This document shows positions 57,201 to 64,000 of a stretch of 64,000 nt of DNA, in pieces (within the stretch, counting starts at the first letter, position 1; every line of letters starts with the position of its first letter). The position numbers and the translations under genes were made by a program. This DNA comes from Symsagittifera roscoffensis (taxonomy: Eukaryota > Xenacoelomorpha > Acoela > Convolutidae). The DNA lies in NCBI RefSeq assembly GCF_963678635.1, contig NC_087069.1, positions 40,354,831-40,418,830 on the forward strand. Reading direction: 5' to 3'. The notes beneath the pieces are model-generated. The model saw only the letters and a program-made list of their open reading frames with translations. It did no database searches and was not told the origin of the DNA.

Positions 57201-58169
57201 GTCCGGTAGCAATGAGAACCTAAACCACTCAATATCATTGGCGGCAAAATTTGCTGGGTGAACAAAAACTGCATGGCGAATCCATTGTCTAGTTTCAATA
57301 AAAATTGGATTCTTGACTTCATTTTCCGGTCTCAATAAGTTTTTACACTTCCGAATTGCTTCTCACTTGAACTGGAAAAAAACGTTCAACTTTTAGGACT
57401 TTCAAGCCTAAGGAGCATGCTAATAGCTAGACTTCTCGTTTCTTTAGATAAACGAAACCTTTTGAAGCTCACGTTAAACCTGCGTCTCTTTTATTCTAAT
57501 TTGAACTAATTTTGTTCACTGAAGTTTACCGTTGAATTACTTTGTTCACGTTCACAATTTAATTAAATCAATGATGAGAAAAAAAAACGTTCTTTTGAGT
57601 TTTGGCAGGCCAACAGTATATACTTTTGCGCATCAGTACTTAACATTCGGAGTGTGTTCTGTAAGTAGACAACCGCATATTCATGCTCGTCTTAAAGTAG
57701 AGAAATACTATATTATCCGCTCAGCATCGAGATGTGCAAGCAAACTCATGAAAAATTAATTTCGCGCTTTTGCTTCCTAGTCTCAATTCTGATTGGTTAA
57801 TACAGTATTTGTTTACTCACTGACGAGCATGAAAACGAGGTTGTCTATTTACGGCTACGTAACCATAATATTCGAAGGTCAAAAAGGATGATCAGCTCAT
57901 TTAATCTATACGTACTAACCGCCATATAAAATTGCTGTGAATGACTGACTTTGAGACATTGAAAGATTGTACAACATTAAACCCATCCAAATGCATGGGA
58001 GAATGAACACACCATGCGTCAAAACGTTAGCAACATCTTCAATCAGAGTTGGCCGATAATTTTTTCCATCTTTTGGGCGTTTGTTCATCCAAATTGGTTT
58101 TTCATTGTCAGCTTGGGTATAGTCAATCGAACCATCGACTGAATGCGAGCAACTAGAACCACAGATCAT
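48033..58169 (-). CDS. MMD/PAQR-family membrane protein, four exons
   Basis: It is a seven-transmembrane member of the PAQR (hemolysin III-like) family, closest in pattern to vertebrate MMD/MMD2 (PAQR11/PAQR10), which act at Golgi/endosomal membranes. Exons 57920-58169, 56613-56792, 49474-49647 and 48033-48226 join to 265 codons plus TGA with matching phases. The family metal-site residues are all seen: S93-x3-H97, D117 in HVGDR, and H223-x3-H227 in [19 protein letters not shown] and [15 protein letters not shown] match MMD closely. It is slightly longer than human MMD (238 aa) because of N-terminal and C-terminal extensions. The family belongs to the CREST hydrolase-like superfamily; enzymatic activity is not shown here. 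Which of MMD or MMD2 it corresponds to cannot be told. Confidence 0.93.
48728..49245. repeat. Dispersed repeat D, copy 2
   Basis: It is colinear with 34866-35570 at start and end but about 190 bp shorter because of internal gaps. It lies in MMD-like intron 3. Confidence 0.75.
49474..49647 (-). CDS. MMD-like exon 3 (TM4-TM5)
   Basis: Acceptor TCTAG|AGTTGG, donor TTTTG|GTAATA. It encodes two hydrophobic segments ([20 protein letters not shown], then [18 protein letters not shown]) and [10 protein letters not shown], matching the MMD LQELACGG region. It lies 7 kb from exon 2. Confidence 0.92.
50070..50125. repeat. 25-bp direct duplication
   Basis: TCTTTGTACTATTTTGAGAT plus five bases is repeated at 50070-50094 and 50101-50125 within a GC-richer repeat-like stretch (about 50040-50410) in MMD-like intron 2. 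Confidence 0.8.
50757..51605. repeat. Dispersed repeat E, copy split by a MITE
   Basis: The two halves (50757-50985 and about 51450-51605) correspond to adjacent parts of the 7295-7660 copy. The roughly 450 bp between them are MITE family A. Confidence 0.75.
50993..51440 (+). mobile_element. MITE family A copy inserted in another repeat
   Basis: CCAACTGACAGTTGG stem, AGAGTAAATGAACGCAAGG, a body and a right end GTTCATGACTCATAA. It interrupts a dispersed repeat whose uninterrupted copy is at 7295-7660. Confidence 0.82.
51685..52745 (-). repeat. Composite repeat: tail, SINE pieces, tRNA-like head
   Basis: The shared tail lies at 51687, a MITE fragment at 51955-52080, two inverted pieces of another SINE at 52225-52455 and a tRNA-like head (B-box region near 52680) at 52670-52740. 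It is a nest of insertions rather than one element. Confidence 0.5.
52225..52455. repeat. Two SINE second-family pieces head to head
   Basis: 52225-52375 resembles 34275-34490 in the same orientation (GGTTCAGCTCT, GACCTTTCGAT); 52375-52455 resembles the opposite strand (AAAAGGTCGGAGACTTGACG, TGATCCATGCTCGCTGCTTG). The two abut in inverted orientation. Confidence 0.6.
54115..54165 (-). repeat. Shared SINE tail, one of about ten
   Basis: CAGAGGCAAAGCTTCGCTCC and ACACTAGCGGGAACACGAC. Other tails: about 2735, 13224, 22298, 22636, 31142, 35632, 36077, 51687, 53392 and 56508. Confidence 0.65.
54429..54487. repeat. 24-bp direct duplication
   Basis: CGCTGCTTCTGCAGGAACAA and the next four bases occur at 54429-54452 and 54464-54487, a 35-bp period. 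Confidence 0.85.
54488..54860. repeat. Degenerate tandem repeat, about 160-bp unit
   Basis: GAGGGCGATAAC / GAGGGACATAAC (54516, 54672) and a weaker third match near 54836, and GTTAGTTCTCGAGAAAA / GTAGTTTTCGAGAAAA, recur 156-166 bp apart. Non-coding. Confidence 0.65.
55009..55460 (+). mobile_element. MITE family A copy, CCAAT subfamily
   Basis: CCAATCAAAGATTGG stem and GTTATGAACGCAAG. It shares the internal CGCGCCATTTCCACGTTCGT block with the 18580 copy and carries several ATGAACAAGTGC repeats near 55385-55460. Confidence 0.78.
55830..55905 (-). repeat. tRNA-like SINE head, third subfamily
   Basis: The minus strand reads ACCTGGAGTTACGAGTATGC, TGAGACTACAAAGGTCC and TTGGTTCGAGTCTGACC. Related copies are at about 21005-21065 and 23636-23705. 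Confidence 0.6.
55985..56055 (-). repeat. tRNA-Lys(CTT)-derived SINE head
   Basis: On the minus strand it reads TGTGGCTGAGTGGTTAG (A box), TGAGACTCTTAATCTC (anticodon arm of tRNA-Lys-CTT) and GTCGCAGGTTCGAAAC (B box). The acceptor stem does not pair, so it is not a functional tRNA. It is the best-preserved of several tRNA-like heads in the window. Confidence 0.8.
56613..56792 (-). CDS. MMD-like exon 2 (TM2-TM3, S-x3-H and D ligands)
   Basis: Acceptor TTTAG|GAGCCC, donor CCAA|GTTAGT. It encodes [13 protein letters not shown] and [20 protein letters not shown]. The Ser, His and Asp expected at the membrane metal site are intact. Intron 1 (56793-57919) shows no recognisable feature. Confidence 0.93.
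57920..58169 (-). CDS. MMD-like exon 1 (N-terminus, TM1)
   Basis: It starts at the ATG at 58169. The Ser/Asp-rich cytosolic N-terminus precedes [18 protein letters not shown] and the first membrane segment (about residues 46-69). Donor GGCG|GTTAGT, phase 1. The conserved YxPTxxEhxAN pattern of MMD is present. Confidence 0.9.
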
Positions 58170-58480
58170 GATTTATATTAAATGAAGCGTTTGTAGACTT
58201 AGGTACCCATGAAACTATGAGATCTGAAAATATCCACACGATTAGCTTACAACAACTGAAATCAAGAAACTTTCGGAATTTATTTGCATAGTTATGTTGT
58301 AGAAAATTAAATATCGCCAAGAGACAGTTAGAAAAGAGTCAAGTTAAAAGGAAACAGAAAAAAAACTGATTTAGTCTAGATTATTTCTGATCATTAGGCA
58401 ATAGTGCAGCCTCTTCTGATCAACTCATTGTGCATTCCTTTTCTAATAGCTCATCTCATATATAACAAATCCATTTTCTT

Positions 58481-58590
58481 TCAATTACTGTCTAGGTTGT
58501 TTTTTAATCCGTTGGTTGTTCTCGAGTTTACTATTTCTCGTGGCAGATTGTTCCAGTCTGTTGCAGCTATGATCAAGAAAGTGTTTTCCT
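58481..58590 (-). pseudogene. 3'-terminal fragment of a second LINE
   Basis: On the minus strand the frame reads NTFLIIAATDWNNLPREIV, then LKNNLDSN and a TGA at 58481-58483. The pattern W-N-x-L-P-x-x-I/V followed by a short basic tail and stop is the C-terminus of CR1/jockey-type retrotransposon ORFs. An in-frame stop lies just upstream (about 58592), so only a dead 3' stub is visible. Confidence 0.7.
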
Positions 58591-59369
58591 ACTTCCGACT
58601 TGTTTTTGAAAATCATCAGAAAAAATACGCATGCCCCTCAAAAAAAGAACACTTTAATTGCAAAATGACAAACAAAATGATGCAATAGTAAACCATGCAA
58701 TTTTTGTATATCATGTTTTTTATTACACGATATTATGGTAACAAAAATACCTTCGTCTTCAAATAAATTTAAATGTTCTCAAGATGTTTTTCCTTAGGTT
58801 GAAATAGAAGGTTGCCACTGAAAGAAAACATTTCTTAACTTAAATTTCATAGTTTTTTAGGTTAAACTTCTGCAGTTGTTAATTGTGCCAGTCGGTCATT
58901 GTAACATTCGCCCGGAAGATACATATCGACGGAAAATAAAATTAAGTCCTAAGACGACTGGCTAACGTCTAAACAGAGCTTTATATGCTTTTCACCGTCT
59001 CTACCAAGCCAGTGCTTTCGGTGGTCTTTTCTAACATCGGGTCGACAAAAACGCTACTGCTTTCGGCTTCGGTCAAAACACTCAAACTAAATTAATTACA
59101 TGCAGAAATAGTGAGCTCATGGCTGGGTCTCAGTATCCCCAGACCACGAGGTCACTCCTAAAAACAGGGCTACTACTATTTATTATATTACTATTGTTTT
59201 TGTTCAGTAGATAAAAATCATCATCTCCATCGAAGATGGATCAACCCTTTCCCCCAACTCCTAGCTTCTCATCCTTATCAAAATGAATCCAGTTGTTAAT
59301 TAAATTCAAATCAGGACATGACAAGAAGCTTAAGTTTATATAAAAGGATAAAAGTCTCAGTTCCGAAAC

Positions 59370-59434
59370 CCTTCCGGATTCTTGAATCCACTGAATCAAG
59401 CTCGTTAATCTTGATTTCTTCGTAATCCGGAAGG
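59370..59434. repeat. Inverted repeat CCTTCCGGATT / AATCCGGAAGG
   Basis: 11-bp perfect arms at 59370-59380 and 59424-59434 with a 43-bp spacer. A third copy of the arm lies at about 59749-59760. Confidence 0.8.
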
Positions 59435-59469
59435 CTGTCTTCCACCCTTCACCGTTGTCTGCAACGGCC

Positions 59470-59501
59470 TTGCAACTATTGTAGCGACACAATAGTTGCA
59501 A
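59470..59501. repeat. Perfect 13-bp hairpin, 6-nt loop
   Basis: TTGCAACTATTGT (59470-59482) pairs exactly with ACAATAGTTGCAA (59489-59501). It could form a stem-loop in RNA from either strand. It has no T-run after it, so nothing suggests a terminator. Confidence 0.85.
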
Positions 59502-60641
59502 CTCGGAACGTTCTCGGCTATTCCTGCAATCTGCTGTTGTTTTTTGATCACGATTCTTGTAGTTGTCGTCCGCGCAACTGATGTTGTTGTGTTGTTTTCT
59601 AGCTTTTCTGCCAAAATGGCCGTTTCTGACGTTTCTCAGAAATGTTACGTAATCACTTCGAAAATTTAAAATTAGCAATTTCCGAATCCTTTAACCTTCA
59701 CGTTTTGTTCAATCGTTCAAATAACGTTCTTAATTCTTAATAATCACCAATCCGGAAGGCTCGCTGCTAAAAATTCGAATTCTGCAGAGATTGCATTTTT
59801 CACATTCTGGTCGAATGCCACATACTCCCCGGAAAGTCCGGTCAATGTCCTCATTGAATCACGCAATGTTCGTAAAATGGATACAGTGTCATCGAACAGA
59901 ATTTACAAAATGCGCAAAATTACTTTTATCCACGTCACATCGACTCACTGCAGAATATAAATAGCATCATACTACATCACTATAGCCTTCAAATTCTTCC
60001 ATTATTCTGCACATTGAGGATATGACCTAAAATAAAACATATTTTCTGACTTCCAGTGTCGATGGCCCGATCAAAACTTTTTCTCTTAGATTTAAAAGGT
60101 GTTGGCTTGCAGGACAGTCCTGCCAACCAACAAGCTGAAATTATCCTACTATGATCTTCCCTTCGGAAATCTCGCTTGTTATTGTCCTGAATATTAAAAC
60201 TAAGAAACTCTGTGGTTAGAAAGAACAATGAAACAATGTCCCTCTTCGAGAGATTACTCATGCCTTCCATGCCACCACAAAGTGATCAGTTCTCCTAGCT
60301 GATTAAAAATGGTCATGCAGGCTGGAATGTTTAAATATACTCCTTCACTTAAGCCTTTCTAAATAAAAAATAAGTGAGTGTCTCTAAAGCCACTCAACTG
60401 AAATCAAAATGCAAATTTATAAATGCAAGAATTTCAAAACTCAACTAAATGTTTCAGTTTTCAATTACAACTTGGTTGCTTGGTTTCTCACTTGAGTTTT
60501 TTCACACACATAAAACAATTCTGAGTTTTAACTTTTCTTTATCACTCCTTTGTTTTCTTCTTTTTTCGTCGTTTAGAAGTTCTAAAACTTCTAAATTCTT
60601 CTAATTTCGTCTCTTTTTTCATCTTGTTTTTCGGTCATTCG

Positions 60642-61394
60642 TCAATGCTCCATTTCTTCCTCCTGTGATACTAACTCTGCACTCTCAGTTTCCGTATCTT
60701 GTAACACGTCGTTAGCTATCCTGACGCTGCTGGAAGCCGTCCTCCAACACTTCTGCTCTTCTACCCTCTGTTTGCAGCAAGGTAGTGGATCCACTTTAGA
60801 TTCTCTGTTCCTGCAGAAGCTGTTGTGGAGACACAACGTCACGTTTCTCTCCAGATCCTCCTTTAACATCTCTGCCTTCTCCTTTCCACTACGTTCACTC
60901 GTCCTGGAAATTTTTTTCACAGCGGTGGTCACTGCATTCCGATGAGTCACGAGAGCTTGCTTGAAAGCTCCTGCTCCAATGTCCAGCTGATATTCACTGT
61001 ACACTCTGCTATGCTTCGACATATGCTTTTTCGCATACTCGTACAACCATGCAGTCATGTTAGCTCTGAACCATGGCATCAATTGTTTTCTTGCCCATAT
61101 CTTCTTCACTTCCATCGGAATATTTAGAACTTTGCACATTGTCTCGAAAAGATCTAAATCTTTTAGACAATCTAACCTCCGCAAATGTTCTCTCGTCGGT
61201 GCCTCCTGTCTGTTATTTTCTCTCACATGAGCTTCCAGCCATCGTATCGCCATTATAACTCCCACTATCACGATTGTTATGGGCTGTGATGAGTCTGGTA
61301 AACCCATGGAGAGCAGCTCTCCAGAGTCCCAGATCAACATCAGATTACTACGCTTGGGATACCACCAGGTCTGCAGCAAGCAGTGGCAAGGAAA
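60642..61394 (-). pseudogene. Decayed ORF, segment E (C-terminus)
   Basis: It continues segment D in frame after the TAG. It is helical, with PITIVIVGVIMAIRWLEAHV and WARKQLMPWFRANMTAWLYE, then a Glu/Ser-rich tail and a terminal TGA. A short intron (about 62 bp, GTAATT to TGCAG|ACC) would remove the TAG between D and E but is far shorter than the host introns. Confidence 0.65.
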
Positions 61395-62343
61395 CTAGTC
61401 ATGCGTCAACATGATGCTCCTCCAATTACGTTTTCCCAAAGCTTCCAGCAATGGTTCCACTTCCATCATCACTCGGTGGACTTCATCATTCTCATCTACT
61501 GCATTGTAATCTGTGACAGTTGATCCTTTCTGTTTCTGTCTCTCGAAGTCACTGAAGTTCCCGCTCACATATCCCATGAACTTCTTTCCTAATATTGACT
61601 CCAATTCTTGTTTGGTTCTCTCTGGAACTGCTGCGAACATCTTACATAGCAACTCGTATGACTTCTCAGACATTCTCGCCAGTCTCACACACTTCGGCAC
61701 TGAGAAGACTTGATCCACAATCGTTCTTGTATTCCTCACGTCCACAGCTACGAAATGTACAGGGTATCTGCTTTTGCACATTGGAGCCAACGTTGAACCC
61801 ACCAAATATTGTGCTCCTGATGGTCTACAATAAGTCTCACTGTGTCTAATGTTCCTTTCCGTCTCGATTGCCTCCCTCCATTTTCCTATGTATTTCTGCT
61901 CAGTCTGCAGAACTCCTGGGAATACTTCTACACTGATGGCTGTGACCATCTCATGTTTCTGTTCCAGATTCAATAATGACTCTAATGAACCAAACATGCT
62001 GTAGAATCCAAGTGCAGTCACTAGATTCACCTCGGTCCCTCCATGGCAATCTGTTATCAGTTCCGTTTCTGTTCTTGCTTTCATCACTACGTTTCCAAAC
62101 AATACCGTCAATTGCTTGTGTTGTTTCTCCAGGGTCTTCACACAATCCAGACCTCCACAAACGTAACCCTCCAGTCCACAGACTTCCGCCAGACAGCTAC
62201 CAGGTTTGACCCAGTCTTCTAGTCCCCAGCCAGGCAACTCCACTTTATCTTCTCCGTTGCTCTTAGAGGCCGTTATCATCACATTATATATGATGTTGAG
62301 GTCACCCAGGTTACAGTCTGCATTCAGTTCCCTTTGTACGTCT
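61395..62343 (-). pseudogene. Decayed ORF, segment D
   Basis: This is the longest uninterrupted piece, with about 295 codons from its first ATG at 62282. Features seen: ELPGWGLEDWV, LEGYVCGGLDCV, HGGTEVNLVTALGFYSMFGS and YPVHFVAVDVRNTRTIVDQV. It ends at a TAG (61395-61397). No recognised family. Confidence 0.65.
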
Positions 62344-62913
62344 TAATATTGCCCGTAATATTGAGTCAGCGGTGGGACTAGGACACCATGATGGCCTCAT
62401 CAATTCCCACACCGCCATCAAGCTCGTTCTCAGCAATTCACCTGAGAATCCCAACCCAAACTCCACTCTTTTGTCGGATTTTGGTACTGAAGGTGCAGTC
62501 ACCTCTTCTTCCAAGACCAGTCCCAATTTGGCCTGTGGATTGTTAACGCTCTTAATCGTTACAATTCTAGACGTCCAGAATCTTAGCAACACCGCCTGCT
62601 CATAATCGAAGAAGCAATCGCGCATGTCTTCACTCAGGAAAGGCTTGTACGCAATCCCTATGATCCCGGATACGTAGCTATACGATTTCTTCTTGATCGG
62701 TCCACAGTATTCACTGGATTTCGGCAATGCTCCCATAGATTCTTTAGTGAGTCTCAGCTACTTGTTTGAGAATCTCCTGATTTCGTCTATCTTTTTCATG
62801 GGTTCCAATTCCTCAGGTTCTTTCATGTTCACCCTCATCGGTTTACTTTGCTGCATATCCAGCAGTGCTAGCAAGAATAAGGCTTTCGTTCGCTCATCGC
62901 CTTCCTTCAACAT
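62311..62913 (-). pseudogene. Decayed ORF, segment C with internal TAG
   Basis: After the frameshift the frame opens with MLKEGDERTKALFLLALLD, is cut by a TAG at 62758-62760 and continues in the same frame with KKKSYSYVSGIIGIAYKPFL and WELMRPSWCPSPTADS. It loses frame between 62343 and 62311. Confidence 0.65.
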
Positions 62914-62914
62914 T

Positions 62915-63634
62915 TTAACACAGGTGTTCAGTGCCGTTACTTAAAATCTGCTCTATCAGGAATCGAATGAAACAGAGAGCATCTCTCCGCTTCGCACACG
63001 CTACTGCTGCTCCCTCCTGGACTATCAGATCCCTCAGATTTGTCATAAGGAACACCTTTTCTTCCTTTGACCTCTTTCTTTCTTCTGAATCATATTCTTC
63101 GCGAGTCAGTCCCATCATGCACCAGGCGAACCTGAGTTGTAACTCTGTTCTTACGTAAGGCACTGCCACGAGAGCATGTATTCTTGGCGTAGTCCTCATT
63201 TCTTCTTCGAAATACCTTAATGTTACTGCTTTCCATGGAAGGCTCACCAACTGCTCTATCGTTTCTGCCTGTATGTCAGACGACACCAAAGTCCCGTACG
63301 CCTTCTGCTTGAGGGTGGTGCCTTGCAACATCGTTTCCAGATAACCCTCCATGGCTTTTTCGTCTTCCAGGGCCATTACATACCCTCTAACCGAGTTTCG
63401 GTGTTCCAACATCTCCATGTATCCACCGGTGGGTTCATCTATCGACACAGTCTCCGACACTGTTAGTCGGTTATATTCCACTGGTGTTAGTTGTCCCGCG
63501 ACACTTCCCTTTCCATGATTCATGGGAGATGGCTTAAAGTCTTTCATTGTGCTCTCTCCACATTGGCTGAGTATTTCCATTTCTAAGGTTGCTCCAGTCA
63601 GAGTGCGGTCACTCCTTTTGGATTTATAACCTGT
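62915..63634 (-). pseudogene. Decayed ORF, segment B
   Basis: It is in the same frame as segment A and closes with TAA at 62915-62917, where the sequence shifts frame. Features seen: LEHRNSVRGYVMALEDE, RIHALVAVPYVRTELQLRF and an AVACAKRRDALCFIRF helix. No known domain is recognised. Confidence 0.65.
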
Positions 63635-64000
63635 TCACTTTATCGCCGCCATGAGAATGGGTGGCATCATCGCTATATCAGTTATTATTTCATCTGTGCC
63701 AGACAGTTGATAATCACCTTGCCCCAAATCCATGACCTCCTCTACTCGTTTCCTTTTCGCTGAGTTACCAGCTTTCATCGAAATTTCTGAATCCACCTTC
63801 GTCTTTCCAACTCTCCTCGGCATCACTCTGCTGCCCAACTTCGTTTTCATCGCATTGATTTTATCAATCACCAATTTTGATCGCATCGTCCCTCTCCTAG
63901 TTCTTGACAGATACACCACCTCTCCTTCATCGTCCTGCGGTGTCATCTTGATGGGAGAATTCGCTTCACTTTCATCAGTGGCTGAGTCGATCAACAACTC
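63635..64000 (-). pseudogene. Decayed ORF, segment A (continues past right edge)
   Basis: The frame is open to the edge of the window and ends at a TGA (63635-63637). It is Ser/Lys/Arg-rich with SAKRKRVEEVMDLGQG, a possible nuclear-localisation-like cluster. The next segment continues in the same frame right after the stop. Confidence 0.65.

Larger units (their letters stand above)
58591..60641. other. Region between LINE stub and decayed ORF
   Basis: No gene is identified. Minus-strand frames of 60-145 codons (59241-59678 and 59989-60270) are open but have no recognisable motif; the first overlaps perfect hairpins, so coding status is doubtful. The motif AATCCGGAAGGC recurs at about 59424 and 59749, and in inverse at 59370. 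GC content rises towards the decayed ORF, so this may be part of the same insertion. Confidence 0.4.
60642..63997 (-). pseudogene. Decayed long ORF of unknown identity, runs off right edge
   Basis: It is an intronless minus-strand stretch of about 1,118 codons whose GC content (near 48%) is well above the roughly one-third of its surroundings. It reads continuously apart from an in-frame TGA (63635), a frameshift near 62915, a TAG (62758), a frameshift near 62311-62343 and a TAG (61395), ending at TGA 60642. Segments on either side of each stop keep the same frame, which points to one ancestral protein broken by mutation rather than several small genes. The translation is mostly helical, with a basic N-terminal part (KRKRVEEV) and an acidic C-terminal tail. 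No reverse transcriptase, integrase, transposase, helicase or polymerase motif was found, and I do not recognise the family. A captured structural gene of a virus or other mobile element is one possibility, a horizontally acquired or host intronless gene another. Confidence 0.7.

Noticed and set aside
59241-59678. 145-codon minus-strand open frame
   Set aside because: It overlaps two perfect hairpins and another open frame; no recognisable protein. Kept only as part of the region note.

Overview
The window is animal nuclear DNA. It is AT-rich, has spliced genes with introns from about 0.3 to 10.5 kb, and is packed with short interspersed repeats. All three recognisable host genes lie on the minus strand and are metazoan signalling genes: protein kinase D (PRKD), CCM2/malcavernin and an MMD-type PAQR membrane protein. 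The phylum cannot be fixed from the sequence; a non-vertebrate metazoan is the best guess, because the proteins diverge from the vertebrate forms and carry long Ser/Asn/Gly-rich insertions.

Layout. 243-32369 (-): eleven exons of PRKD, from the initiator Met through both C1 domains into the PH domain; the rest of the PH domain and the kinase domain lie beyond the left edge. Its 10.5-kb third intron holds a 5'-truncated, frameshifted jockey-like LINE on the + strand (25536-28660). The LINE has a 14-bp target-site duplication and sits inside a roughly 150-bp tandem array. 33082-39672 (-): CCM2 in five exons (846 aa), ending 712 bp upstream of the PRKD start. 39673-48032: intergenic, with two inverted-repeat elements, one flanked by a perfect 8-bp duplication. 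48033-58169 (-): MMD/PAQR in four exons (265 aa). 58170-60641: a LINE 3' remnant, then a stretch with hairpins. 60642-64000 (-): an intronless, GC-richer block of about 3.36 kb that reads as one long protein broken by three in-frame stops and two frameshifts and runs off the right edge. I could not identify it.

Splice phases and totals are consistent: PRKD 2313 nt (771 codons), CCM2 2541 nt (847 codons with stop), MMD 798 nt (266 codons with stop). Two introns use GC donors, one with perfect consensus (PRKD intron 6) and one weak (CCM2 intron 1).

The non-coding DNA is dominated by a MITE-like family of about 450 bp (at least ten copies, 5' stem with compensatory changes), tRNA-derived SINE-like repeats (one close to tRNA-Lys-CTT), a near-perfect 173-bp-arm palindrome (15178-15531), a 177-bp three-unit tandem repeat and several dispersed repeat pairs. 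No CRISPR array, rRNA or intact tRNA gene was seen. The three host genes have separate cellular roles and nothing here shows that they work together, apart from the close head-to-tail arrangement of CCM2 and PRKD.
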